From Nymphaea colorata (lineage: Eukaryota; Streptophyta; Magnoliopsida; Nymphaeales; Nymphaeaceae): a stretch of DNA of 64,000 bases. Positions within the stretch are counted from its first letter, which is position 1; the number at the start of each line of letters is the position of its first letter. This document shows, piece by piece, positions 45,618 through 57,778 of the stretch. Location of the stretch: positions 28,166,131 through 28,230,130 of the forward strand of contig NC_045140.1 in the NCBI RefSeq assembly GCF_008831285.2. Reading direction: 5' to 3'. The translations under genes and the position numbers were made by a program. The notes below the pieces were generated by a model, which worked only from the letters and a program-made list of their open reading frames with translations, ran no database searches and was not told the DNA's origin.

Positions 45618-48600
45618 CTATCTCCATCCTCCTTGGTGTAGCTTACTCGCAGAGACCACCTTTTGGGTACCTCCCCTTGATGTTCGTGATAGCCTTCCAT
45701 AAGCTTTTGATGAATCAATCTGCCTAAGCCTCTTTATATCTGATGGAATTGCTTTCTTATCTAGTAATGATGTTGTTAGAGGAATGCTGTTCTCAGAATC
45801 CACAGGGCCCATTTTAGTTTCTCTTTTCCTTTTGATTTCTTGTAATGAATCAGCTCCTCTCAGCAGAATGGATTCTGGCTGTGAATGTCTATCACGGCTT
45901 GCTGGTCGGTTTAATGAATCTGAGCTCCTTAGAACGTAGGAGTCTATTTCACATTTCAGCAGTTCTGCTGCCATTGGGGTGCTGGAGCCTTGTTGCTGCT
46001 CTTTTAGTTTGCTCTCGAGCTCTTTGACCTTCACAGACATATAAATCCTTTGTTATAAACTTATATCAGGATATGTTGTCTTAAGTTGTGAAAGAAACGA
46101 CAATCATGGACAAGTCTTAAAATGTCAAAGAAACTACAATCATGGTATCTAGTGAACCTTTTGTTGAAGGGTTCTGCAAATTCCATCCTTGTCCTTCAAA
46201 ATCTCTTCAAACTGCAACCTCTGCCTCTCTAACTGGTTCTGAAATTCCTTGATTTTCAAATCATAACACCCTTCTAGTTCTTTGATCTGCACCAAGAATG
46301 AAGTGTGATGTTACTATACCAATTACGGATGCAGTATTGATATGTACACACACTGTATATTTTTACTAATACATACCTTCTCTTGGTAGCTCTTACACTG
46401 TAATTCTTTCCCCTTAAGCTTCACTTCTAAATTCTGACAACCTTCTTCTAACTGTCTCACGGAGTCGTCCTTGAGTTTCAACTCCTGTTTTGCTCTGTCA
46501 AGCTGCATTTGAAGCCAACGCAAAACAACAACTTAGTTGCATGCTCAGGAGGCTACAGTTTCAGATGGATGTAGGAAATGCTCAACCAACCATGCTTTTC
46601 TGCTTCTGATGCTCGCCAACATCAACCTGCCTCTTCGCAGGGCCTAGCTCCACGCCTCGAACTCTAGCAGCAAAGCTCAGTGAGCTCAATGTTTCACCCA
46701 AATCCTTATCTGATGGGCTGATTTGGACAAACATCAGGGTTTTTGAGTCGCCACCTACAGCACATGCCATTTTGAGTCAAATAGATGTCAATTCTGATAG
46801 TAATACAAAGTTGGAAAGATATATGCATAAGCAAATAGGAAAAGTACCTAATGAGTCTTGCAGCAAATGTGTGAGCTTGGAGTTTCTGCAAATAATCAAT
46901 CAAATATTTAAGACTTGAAGTATGGATGCATTCATCCACAAATGTATTAGATAAGTACCTGAATGGGACATGGCTACTTTTGGTAGCTAGGGCAGAAATC
47001 ACGTCTCCAAGAGCTGAAAGTGAACGGTTGATGTTCTTAGCTTCATTAAGCCGTTCCCCACGTGCATCCGTTTTTGCTAGTCTCTCACTGCCTGCTAAGT
47101 CGACCAACCAAAGCTTGCTCTTGGTACACTCGCCATTCATCAAACTTTTTGCCCTTACCGTTATGCAGATCATGCTGAAAGAAATAGAAAACTTAATAAG
47201 ACATAGCATATTATAGTGAACTGATAGCCACACGGACTGATGCAAACCAGTGTGATCGGCTACTGTGTTCGTTGACATTGTTGGACCCAACTGCCCTGGC
47301 ATTGCTCCCACATTGAAACACCTTCCAGACCTCCTGTATGTTGTTCACTTTGGCCTCCACAACTCCAGGTACATGATGAACTCCTTCAGCTTCTTGTCTC
47401 ACCTCCAACCTAGACAAAACCACAAATATCAATCGTACCAGGAAAATTTCAGAACTTTGATCCTCTATACATTATTAATGAAATTATGCCATTTTTTCAG
47501 TATTCAGGCTGTACTTTTTTGACGAAGGTGCAGGATCGAGTAGGTCACGTATTTGCTCATTGTATACTTCAAGGACACTTATGAATATCTCATAGCTGAC
47601 GGTCTCCCTTCTCTCGTTTGCAATTCGGAAAAGTTCTTGTAAGGTCCTGTAATTGACTCCTCTACTCTGTTCAGTTCCTTCCATCGTGAAAGTCTTCCCT
47701 GTACCAGTCTGGCCATACGCAAAGATGCAGACGTTGTAGCCGTCTAGAACAGACACAACCAGTGCAGAAGCATCCGAAAACACATCGACTGGCCATACAA
47801 CACGCAAGTCAGTGTTTACAGGAAAATGATGGTACTTGGAAATGGAAATTGACAAGTTATGTGATGGAAATTGACAAACTATTTGATAACCTTGATCATC
47901 CTTAGGAGTATAAACCCTGTCAAACTTGAAGGTTTTCTTTGTACCACCACCACCAGTGTTTATGCCTAGTTCACCTTCTTTGGCTGCTTCGAAGTCTGCC
48001 ACCATTACTGAACCCGAAGAAATCTCCTCTTTACTCAATGGGCGACACCTACAAAAGACTCTTATATTCCCTGGAATAAATCATGCAAGGGTATATTGAG
48101 TTTAACATGGATAAAGAGGAGAAAAAAGTATGGGCTTTAGGAAAAAGAACATGCCTTTAATTTCAAGAACCTTGTTATAAAGTTTTTTCCTCTCCACTTG
48201 CTCTTTACTGTACTTCATTTTCAGGTCTTCACACTGTCTGACTGCAATGGAAAAGAGATATGGATCACCAAGCTTACATAAAATGGATAGAAAACCGCAA
48301 CTTCTCCTCTTATGAACATGAGGCAACAAGCAAAAACAAAACGAAATCTAGAAAACAAGTAGGTACGGTGACCTGAACCTACCCAATGATTGAACTGCAT
48401 GGGTCATTTTGTTTAGATCAGGGATGGATGTTGCGCACCCGTGAGCTTCCTCCGATAGATTGACATAGTCCCTCCTCAGGACCTTTTCAAATACAATCAG
48501 CGACATTCGTCTACCCAATCCGAAGGGCTCCATACATAATTCCAAAGGACTAATATCAAGCAGCATACTGATAGAGAAAGATAGATACCTGAATATGCTC

Positions 48601-50056
48601 TTTTAACTTGTCAATGGAATTCGTCCAAAACTTCTTTCCGTTCTCATACTTTTCAATAGCCTCCCTGAACATTGCTTCTTTCACCTCAAGAGCATGATCT
48701 AGACATGAAAAAAAAAGGCACGAACGGAATTTGAATTAGTAATTCCCTTTTAGACTACAGATCTATGTGTGTTCGCTGTAAGATCACCTTGAGAATCGAA
48801 CTGGAATGTTTTCTTCTCCAATTCAATTTGCAACTTCTCGAGTTTGTCGTTTGCTTCTGAAAGCATCATCCAGGCTTCATAGCATTCATCAGTTTTAAGC
48901 TTGTATTGATTCACCAGCTCCTGATTTTTCTTCTCCAATTTCGCCAGTGATGCCAAGCTCCTGTCCTTAATCTATAAGCCAAGATTTTCAAGACCGTTAA
49001 GCTGCTGCCATTTTCCCTAAAATGAAAAGGTTAACGTCAATTAACGGATTAGTTACCTGATTCGCAGGAACCTCCACCTGTGCGCAACATTTATTGCAAA
49101 CGACATAGTTGGGGTTGATGAGAGAAGCTGCAAACGGCGCAAACTTTTAGCCTAGTTTGTAGCTTAATTATTGCAAGGAAAGACGTTGTAATCCATACTC
49201 ATTCATAAATACCAGGCAATTTTGGCGCTCTTCTAATGCAAATTCCTGACAGCAGAGGACTCCCAATCACGGATTCAAATCTTATAGTTATCGCATCCCC
49301 ATGTTGAGCAACAGCTGCCCTAATATCTACAACCTGAAGAGGCCTGTTAGCCCCCACACATGAATATACATCGAGTGCCGCAAGGGCCTGAAATTCGTCA
49401 AATGGCACTTAAATCAGTCGGACGGAATATGGTATGCAAAAGAAAATGTTAAATTAAGGTGGACAAGAAAGGATATTTTGCCTTCTCTCCCTGTACGAAG
49501 ACATCGAATACCCTCATCCCGCGAGGCCCATTTGTGTTCACAATCTCCGCGAAATGGAGGTCAATGAAATACTCCCCTGGCTCAAGATTGTCAAAGACAT
49601 AACAGAAATTCCCAAATCTTGCACATTGGTATATGCTTGGTGAGCTTCCCCCTTCGATGATCTTTTCTTCCGTCCTCATGATGTCCCCCCCTTTGAAAAA
49701 CCCATCTTCCGAACAGTTCAACCCTTGAATCTTTCCACCACCAGCATTTACAAACATCAAAAACCCCTCTGACTCTACACAAGAAATAAAGGAAAAACCC
49801 CTCACAATTAGTCGTTAGAGATTTGAAGCCTTAGTGAAAGGTGAAGGAATAAACAAAAGAAGAACTAACCTGACAGATCCATATGATTGAACCCACGCTT
49901 CAGAAATCTCGAACCATGAGAACATAGCATCAAATCCATAGACTCCTCGTCGCACTCGCCTGAGAAAAAATCAGGTGGGTGGTGGGACAGAGGGAGTGGG
50001 TAAACGTTTTCCGACTCGAAAACTTCAGATGGCATCTGGAAAGCGCTTGTTTCCAT
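45618..50056 (-). CDS. kinesin-14 with N-terminal malectin-like domain, 17 exons; frameshift in exon 6
   Basis: Minus-end-type microtubule motor of the plant 'di-glucose-binding protein with kinesin motor' group (related to At1g72250/At2g22610). Exons, 5' to 3': 50056-49870, 49774-49482, 49387-49213, 49127-49057, 48971-48788, 48699-48589, 48482-48383, 48241-48155, 48070-47891, 47788-47515, 47409-47248, 47174-46959, 46885-46848, 46754-46591, 46502-46377, 46286-46158, 46028-45618. About 968 residues if the exon 6 frameshift is ignored. Malectin-like domain about 64-215 (FLMFVNAGG to SGICIRRAP), coiled coil 245-400, motor about 403-735 with P-loop GQTGTGKT (488-495), switch I NEHSSRSH and switch II DLAGSE, then coiled coil and a basic tail. 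Introns 2 and 8 need GC donors. Exon 6 has one extra base in a G run near 48660, causing a stop as read. The start is the first in-frame ATG. Confidence 0.85.
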
Positions 50057-50300
50057 CGGAATGTTCGATTTCCTGGTCACAGATGGCCTCCAGAAGAAGA
50101 GGAAAACGGAAGGGCGAAAGCGTCTGCGGCTCTTAGTTTTGTTTGGATGGCGGAAAGAAGAAGGAGAGCCAATTTGGTTTCAATTTGTAAATTCAAACGA
50201 GCGTACCAAGCTGACCGTTTTAAATGTTCGACCGTTGAACTTTGCCTGTGGGGAGACGAATGCAGTATGACGAAAATATCCGCAACATTTGACAAATGAC
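50057..50300 (-). other. probable kinesin leader/promoter-proximal region
   Basis: The sequence just upstream of the kinesin start stays open for several codons in frame but offers only GTG, not ATG, at 50080. It is likely 5' UTR. No core promoter motif was recognised. Confidence 0.35.
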
Positions 50301-52030
50301 CCTCGTCTTTCTTTTTTTTTTTATGGTACCTTTATGTCGTGGCCTTTTTTCTGCGATGTTGTCACTCTTACCCACTTTTAAGTTGTGGTTTTCTATATAT
50401 TTTTAGACTTCATTCTAACAAGCCATTGTGCTTTCGTGCGCTCTAATAATACTTCACAATGTTAAGACATTGTGCATGTCAGTAAAAAGGAAAGTACACA
50501 AAAACTGTAATAAAAATTATCCTTCTATCGAATGAACTTCTAGTTATGCAGTCGTTCTTCGAGATTACACCTTTGTGGCCACAAAACCTACTTCTAGCCC
50601 TAGGCATCTACATACCACAAGCTGTCATTTCTCTAGCGAGTTATTTGTACTTGTTGGTGAACAATCTTTAGATCTGATTTGAATATACTCTTAACTCATC
50701 TGTGTTTTTTGGATATTTACATATTCAGATTTGATTACAAACAAAAAAACAATCATATTTGAATCCAAATCAAAAATCCCATTTTACAATATGAATCTGA
50801 GTTTTACATTCATATCCAAATTTGAAACCGAATTTTGAACCAAATCGGGCATATTCTCTAAATGCATGAGCATTGGATATATGATATTTATTCAAAATTA
50901 AATTTGATTCGAATATGGATCTCGTCGGATGTTCCTGTGTATCTGAATCTAAATCAGAATCCGATCAAATGTCATTTCTTAAATTTGAATTTGATATGAT
51001 TTCTCAATTGAATATTTTCTTTCATTTCCCATTTTTTCGGAATGATTCTATTGGGTATCCTATCCAAATTGGATATATTGACATTTTTTAACTAACTACC
51101 AAGATTCATTTAGTTTGTTATAAAAAACATAGACCACATTTTATTTCATGGTCTGTCCAGTTCTATTCACTTAGCTGGGTTGAACCAGTTTTTACTGATA
51201 ATGAAATCAGTCTTGTTTGGCTAGTAGTCTCATGTCCTACATGACCGATATTATTCTCGAACCATCTTAAAAATTTCCATCATAGTATACGATACACCAG
51301 TAAGGTTCCTTTCCAAACCAGTCTTGGTAAACTTGCTGCTGTGGTCTGTGAGCATAACCTAGTTTGGACTAAGCTTGTTCATAAGAAATTATCTTTCTCG
51401 TCACAGTCTCTGAATGTTCAAAAGAAAGAGTGATGCTTATTGGTTCTTCAGTAGTATTTTGTGGGGATGCAAAGAAACTGCAGAAGAATTAAAAATGGAA
51501 TATTGGAGAGGGAACGGTTAAGTTTTAGAAGGAGAAATACTTGCATTTACCTGCACCTGTCTGTCGAGGAACTAAGTCTCTTTAGTGAAAGCCTCAACTA
51601 TTCCATTAAATAGATCTTTCGTTCTGATTTCATCCTAAAACCAGAATTTGGAGACATTCTATCCAGACCTGATTTCCAGCACCCACAAATTCAAAATGGG
51701 CCAGACAGGTTAAAGATCAAAGGAAGAGGAATCTCCTCCATTTCTATTACTGATTTCTGGCAGTATATCAGGAGAAAGTGGCAAGCAATGCCCCTTGGGG
51801 TTGAATAGTTTGAGTACATTCAACTTACAATACAAAAATATGAGTTTGTGGCTACCAAAAACCTAGATAATACATAATGTTTTTGTAAATACTCAAGGGA
51901 AGTACTGCAGTTCTCTGCAGGCCAAATCATATGTACCACATCAAGTTCAAGCAACTTCGGAAGTTAAAACGACCCTTAAAATTGAAGTTAGAGCTTCATC
52001 CTTCTTTTTAAGCTGGCGGAAAGGAAGTGT
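50301..52030. other. intergenic, repeats and possible coding relics
   Basis: The region holds a GATATCC-family repeat (about 50667-51095). It also holds 51150-51810, where fragments on the plus strand read as broken protein-like sequence interrupted by stops. I could not identify them. No intact gene or RNA feature was found. Confidence 0.4.
50667..51095. repeat. dispersed GATATCC-rich repeat, copy 4
   Basis: About 430 bases of AGATTTGATT, GGATATTTAC, CATATCCAAATTTGAA and related words, ending TTGGATATATTGACATT. This ending is shared with copy 1 and fits the TTGACAT terminus of the copy at 7.55 kb. Boundaries are approximate. Confidence 0.45.
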
Positions 52031-52032
52031 TT

Positions 52033-52304
52033 GGGTTTTGTCTTTGAATTTTCTGTTTGCAGAAAGAGTGTTTTTTGTTTTCTTCTTTGTCATTGTTGCT
52101 GAGAAAATTGCTTGCTTGTTTTTATCTATTTCTCTATCTGTTTTTCATTTTATTTTGGTATGCATAAGGAAAGATTCATATTTGGGATCTCTCTGCCTTT
52201 TTTCTATCTGTGTTCATGTTGTAGACAGACTTGTTGCATAGAAGTGTGTGTGATGATCGTAGTAGCCAGGACAGACAGTCTTGGTACTTGAATCAGGATC
52301 ACTG
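52033..52304 (+). repeat. direct repeat flanking methyltransferase exon 1, upstream copy
   Basis: It matches 55382-55694 in the same orientation with moderate divergence and indels. Shared phrases include GTCTTTGAATTTTCT, TTTTTATCTATTTCTCT, AAAGATTCATA/GAGATTCATA and AGTAGCCAGGAC. No family was recognised. The pair brackets exon 1 of the methyltransferase gene, 2.2 kb upstream and 0.6 kb downstream. Confidence 0.75.
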
Positions 52305-54545
52305 GCATCCGATTAGGTTGGACCCAATAAAGTTTGGATCTGTCCTGAATCCAGACTTAATATGTATAAATCCGTGGCGTCCAAAGCACCCGCCTCTTTC
52401 CTCCCTCCCTCCCACTCTGTTTTCTCTTGTGTTATCTCTTCGAGGAGAGAAATGGCACGTGCGAGGATTCGGGTGTTCCGTCGTCAGCCGGAGATCGTTC
52501 TGTGGAGAAGAACGACGAGGAGGAAGGAGGAGAAGGTGTAGCAGACGGATAGGCGGGGTTCCCGTGTCGTTTTGACGACTCGGAAGGTATGTTCTCTCGT
52601 CTCATTCAAAGAGGTAAGTGCTTCTCGATTTTCGGTTGTGCTCTTATGCCTGTGTGTTAGTTTCGTAGGTCCGCCTTTTTTTCGGCCGATTAATTTCGTA
52701 TGCTTGAAGGCTTCTGTCTTGTGCATGATTAGTATGGGCCCTGATTGGTTTTAGTGGCGTTCAGTCGTCGTTCTGATCTGCATTTTGCTTCATTTTTCGT
52801 TTGCATTCTTTCGTTTGGCTTCAGAATCGGGATTATTTCGGGATTTTGGAGTGTCAATGCGTCCATTCGGGATTTAGCGTCTGAATTTGTTCAAATCCGT
52901 GGAGCTGGGTTCATCTGGTTTGAAAACTCATTAATATAGCACCTGCTTTGCTTCTATCATGCGATTTCCTTTCGTCCATGCTCTTAATAGCGAGGAACGC
53001 AGACCGAAGGGCTGATGCAAATGCAGTAGTCAGGAACTTCTGAGTTGCTGTTATCTCGAGACTCTCGGGTTTTCCTTTCGAGTTCTTCGGTTTATTTATC
53101 ACGCTCACCGTAGAACTGGACTGTGTATATGTGTTTTATGTTGTATAGGCTGAGGGCTCTTAACTTCTTTGGCTATTAGAATATGAGTGCAAAGAATGTG
53201 GATCTAAATCCATTTCCGCAGAGCCGTTTCATGAGCGGGGAGGTTTGCCCTTCTTTTTCAGTTTGAGATCACACAATAGTCTTGTCTTCCTTTCCTTTGT
53301 CAGGTCCTTCGGTTGTAAGAGAATAGTTTGTAATTTTCTGTCAGATTGAAATGTTCGTTGGGTTCATCGGTTTTGCGATCTCAGTCAATTATGGGTTTCC
53401 TGTCTTGCTTCAATGGGACGCTTAGTCATGCGTTGTCTTCGTTGCGATGAATTTTCTTTTCTCCCTTTTCTGCCCCCCTAAATACCGTTTGGCGTCATGG
53501 ACGTGGATGTCATCGCTGTTTCGGTCGACATGTAGACAGTGTAGGTACTAGGTTCTGGCTTCGCTTCTGGGAACTGGTTGGCAGGTCTCTTGAATTTTCT
53601 CCATTGCCGGAATAAAATCACTTCGGGCTTTTGTTCTCGAAAGCGTCGATTTCTTTTAGCTTCTGTAATGCATCTTCATTTCTTCTTGTATTTTGAGTAC
53701 TGTGAGTAGGAATTACAACGGTGTCTGGGTGTGTGTGTTTTCTTGTGTGCATTTTCTGATTAACTACGTCTCCTTAAGGATGGTCGAAAGATTTGAAAAG
53801 TGGTCATCCTGTCAATGTATTCATTATTTGTTCAGTGTCCCATTTGTCCCACCTCGCTTTTATGCCGGTAAGAAAAGCGACATTATCTGTTAGGCGCTTC
53901 TCTTCTCCTCCTTTTCCTTCTTTCGACCTTACACCTTTCTCTTTCCAGGACCTTGTGCAGTTCTTACCTACTGTTACTTCATCTTTTTACGGTATTGTTA
54001 ATTTACTATGACAACACTGCATCTCTGCATGTGCTTGTTTTATGCTGTTACTATGAAACACAGAAACAATGCTGATTTGTGTCCGGAGAAACTAAAAGGA
54101 TTTGCTATTCGAGATTTGGCCATGGACCACCGTTTCTTATCAATATTTGCACCATAAAGCAGACGAAACCATTTTTGCATGTTGTCCATTTGTGTGCTAT
54201 CGAGTATGGTGTTTCCCAACTTTTCACTTGGTCATAAACATTCTTCGCTACCATTATGTATCCGTGAAGTTTTTTGTACTTATACAGCTTGTGAATAGGA
54301 TCAAGTAGTGGTGTATCGAGTAAGATATAAAACATATTGCACGTCCTTTTATTGTTTTTTCTAATGCTGTCCATCTACCACCTTTCCAAAACTGAAGGAA
54401 TGCTAGTAACACTTCACAGTATTCACACCACTGAGATATGTGTTGTCATTATTGTTTTGAACAAAAAAGAATGTTATTTTTTCCTGCCTTCTGTCATCTT
54501 CACCAGACTGAGACCATACTCGACGCCTGACAGCCGTCTGTGTTC
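52305..54545. other. upstream region of the methyltransferase gene
   Basis: A GC-rich block with CT-rich sequence (52385-52445) and a short frame from an ATG at 52452 resembles a leader exon. A GTATG donor-like site follows at about 52587, so a 5' UTR intron leading to the methyltransferase exon is possible. Everything else is T-rich DNA with short unrecognised frames. No independent gene is supported. Confidence 0.35.
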
Positions 54546-57500
54546 ATGTCTTTCGTTGGCAAGCTCTGCATTAGAACTTCCTTCAACCCTCCGTTGATCA
54601 CCCAACCTGAAGCAGTCCAAGGGCGAAGGCCTCCAGCGCATATAGAATCAATCTCCAGCACCACTAACCCGTTTGTGAAGCACTGCCTCAAGCTTCGTAA
54701 GAGCTCCAAGTACCGTTACTCCTCAGCCTCTGCCATCGTCGTCGGATTGACACCCATCAGGTGAATCGTCCCCTTATTTTCACGTGTGGAGCATTTCTCT
54801 TTCCTTCTGAAATCATTGGTCTTATTGGTTAGTAGGTTTAACAAAACGCGTCTTATTGGAAAAAGACGTGTATAATACGACAAAACATAGTCAGCCGTAT
54901 AATACCTGTACAAAACACCTCTTTTTTAAAAAAAATGTCAAAAAATAAAAAACGTGAAAAAAAACGCGTATTATACGTGTATTATACCTATTTTTTCATA
55001 TTTTTATGATTTTTTATTTTTTTTATAATTTTTAGGATTTATTAAATGTTTTAAATTTTAAAAAAGTTTGCCAAGATTTTCCCGTTTTATTCTCGATATA
55101 TACAACTTTGCCGTATTATACCAATCTTTTTCCTCGCCGTATAATACCCGTACACGTTTTTTGTGACAATCACTTTAACTTCACAAATTTAAACTAGTTT
55201 TAGTACTTCTACTTGTTGATTGATATCTTGAGTAGAATGGGAGAGTAATTCCGAGACATTGCAGCATCTTGTACTATTTATAAGCATGTCTACATGGTCT
55301 GGTCTTGGTGGTTGAGGGACAGATGTTCTATGATTTCTTATGGGAAATTTATTTTAAAATTTGTTTCCTACACCTTGAAAAGGGTTCTGTCTTTGAATTT
55401 TCTATTTGCAAAAGAAGAGTGTTTTTTGCCTTCTCTTTTGTCGTCATTGCCAAGAAAATCGTCTTGCATGTTTTTATCTATTTCTCTGTCCATTCTTTGT
55501 TTTATTTTGATATATATGAGGAGAGATTCATACTTGGGTTCTCTCTGCCTTGAAGTTGTCTTTCTAGACCCATTCTATTGCTTCAGTTTTGCATCTGTCT
55601 TCATGTCCAAGACAGGATTGTTGCGTAGAATTGTATGTGATGGTCATAGTAGCCAGGACTGGTTGGTTCTTGTAGCACTTCAAGCAGGATCACTTGGTTA
55701 TGTTAGACTTCTAATTACTAACTGTCAGGGTCTGTAGCACTACTTAAGATGAATTGTAACTTTGATAATTCAAGTTGTTTGAAACATGTATGCATTTGCT
55801 ATATGTATCTCAATCAACAATCTCAAGTTCAACTTGTTTCAAATGGTCCCATATCTTTCAACTTGGATTTTCTCTAGCAAGGTAAAGATGAAATTTACAG
55901 AGATCCCAGTGGTATTGCTTTTGTGCTGAAGTAGTTCTTGGTGCTTCTTGAATTCGTGACCTGCTGCTATTTCATCTTAATACTCTTGATGTGCTATATA
56001 GCCTGTTGAGTAAGCACAATTAGAACCTTTGGTTACACATTCAAGTTCCCTTTGGAACTGTTTGAGTTTTGCTTGACATATGAGCTTCATCCAAATTTGT
56101 ATTCTTAGAAGCAATACTTTCAGGCATACAATTTCTCCTTGTGAATTTCAGTACATCTTACGACTGTGCAGAGAAATTTTTACGTTCCATGGGATAAAGA
56201 ACAAGGAAAGAGATATATTGGATTGTCTTCTTCTTCTGGATGATGCTGGAATACCAACAGAGTTAGTAGAGGCTTTTGATCGTTTGGTTAATGTTAGCGC
56301 TGGTGTAATGAGAAAAATTGCTGGTGTTCAATCCACAGAATCCACTAAAGCTGCGGCTCTTTTGAGGATACCTGCCAGTTTCTGTGACATTCACAACAAT
56401 GAAGGCAGTTCTGATTTCCAAAGGTTATTTCCAACATTAAACAGATTGCTGGTCTTGGATGGTATTCAGGTAGTACTCGCTTCTCCTTTATACTTTTCTG
56501 GATTTTTTTTTCTTTTTCTTAAAAAAAAATTGTCTTGGATTGTTAGAAAGAAACTAAAGCATATTGCTGCTCATAGAAATTGAAAGGGCAATTCTTGGCG
56601 ATGTATGTCGTTTACAAACTACAAAATATGATAAGAATACAATAATTTGCATAAAGAAAAATTCCAGTATATGACGTGATTGTTTGTGAGGCAATAATCT
56701 ATAATCATATGCACTACCTGATTCCCGTATTTGACCAAACTCTTTCCAGATTAATCAGGCCTCCCTTTTTTCAGTTTGAAGAATGCACTCCTATTAATTT
56801 TTAGTTTAGCTTCCTTTCTCATCCCTCTTTCCCACCCACTCCTAAGAATTCCAGTATTTGATTTATGATTGTTTGCAAAACCAATAATGTATAATCTTGT
56901 GCCTACCTGCTTCCAGTATTTGACTTTAGACTGTTTCCAAATAAGCCAGGCCATTTTTTTCTGAAGTTTGATGAATGCCGCCTTACTATTTTTCTGATTA
57001 ACTCCCACTCTCAACCCTCTTTCCCACTCACTCCTTTTTGGTTTCTTGCTCGGAATAAACATGGTGTAGCATATTGCGTCGTCTTGTATGCTGATCTAAG
57101 GCTGTTTAATTAGATGTCTAGGAATTATCTCATCTTCCTTTTGTTGTCTAAGGACTTTGTTTCCCTTCAAAGGCTAATCTTATGGGTTGCATTTCCTTCA
57201 ATTTGACTATTGCAGGACCCTGGAAATCTTGGCACGTTATTGAGAACTGCCATGGCTTTTGGTTGGGTAAGCTTTTACATGATACACCAATGCAGACAAA
57301 ACATGTATTTAATCATGCCAAAATGGTGTAAATGGCTTGATTTGTTCAATTTAGTTGTTTTATGTTTTACCTGTAGGATGGAGTGTTTTTGCTTCCTGGT
57401 TGCTGTGATCCATTCAATGATAAAGCCATCCGTGCATCGAGGGGATCGTGTTTTCAAATTCCAATAGTTTCTGGAGATTGGGTGCATTTGGAGTCACTGA

Positions 57501-57778
57501 AAAGCAGGTTTAAGATGAAGATGTTGGCAGGCCATCCAGAAAACTCAGGCTATGAGAAAACCTCGGTTTCACTCTCTCCTGAGTTTAAATTCGTTTGGGA
57601 GGATAAACCTTTGGCTTTAGTTGTAGGAAGTGAAGGACATGGACTGTCGGAGGAATCAAAGACTGTTTGTGAATTGATAAGCATTCCCATGGCAGGGGGT
57701 TATGAGTCCCTAAATGTCTCTGTTGCAGGCGGAATTTTCCTCTTCATGTTGCAAGCTAGGAAGCATAGAACTTACTAA
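54546..57778 (+). CDS. SpoU-type (TrmH) RNA 2'-O-methyltransferase, 4 exons
   Basis: Ribose methyltransferase of the SPOUT superfamily, using S-adenosylmethionine on tRNA or rRNA; it resembles Arabidopsis At4g38020. Exons 54546-54760, 56172-56469, 57216-57266 and 57377-57778 join in frame to 321 residues with GT-AG introns. Residues 50-165 form the substrate-binding N-domain ([13 protein letters not shown], then [11 protein letters not shown]). The catalytic domain shows motif 1 [12 protein letters not shown] (172-183), motif 2 [13 protein letters not shown] (269-281) and motif 3 [13 protein letters not shown] (299-311), which build the trefoil knot that holds the cofactor. The first 45 residues are basic and Ser/Thr/Pro-rich, so an organelle transit peptide is likely but unproven. 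The RNA target cannot be read from sequence. The start is the first ATG after an in-frame GTG at 54540. Confidence 0.88.
55382..55694 (+). repeat. direct repeat flanking methyltransferase exon 1, intron 1 copy
   Basis: Second copy of the 52033-52304 repeat, lying within methyltransferase intron 1. It contains a 40-base extension absent from the upstream copy (near 55555-55595). Recombination between the pair would delete exon 1. Confidence 0.75.
56660..57034 (+). repeat. two tandem units of about 187 bases in methyltransferase intron 2
   Basis: Unit 1 starts at 56660 and unit 2 at 56847, both with AATTCCAGTAT. Each carries the same order of landmarks: GATTGTTTG, a CCAGTATTTGAC-like phrase, CAGGCC, TTTGAAGAATG/TTTGATGAATG, and CCCTCTTTCCCAC. 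The units have diverged by point changes, so the duplication is not recent. Confidence 0.8.
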
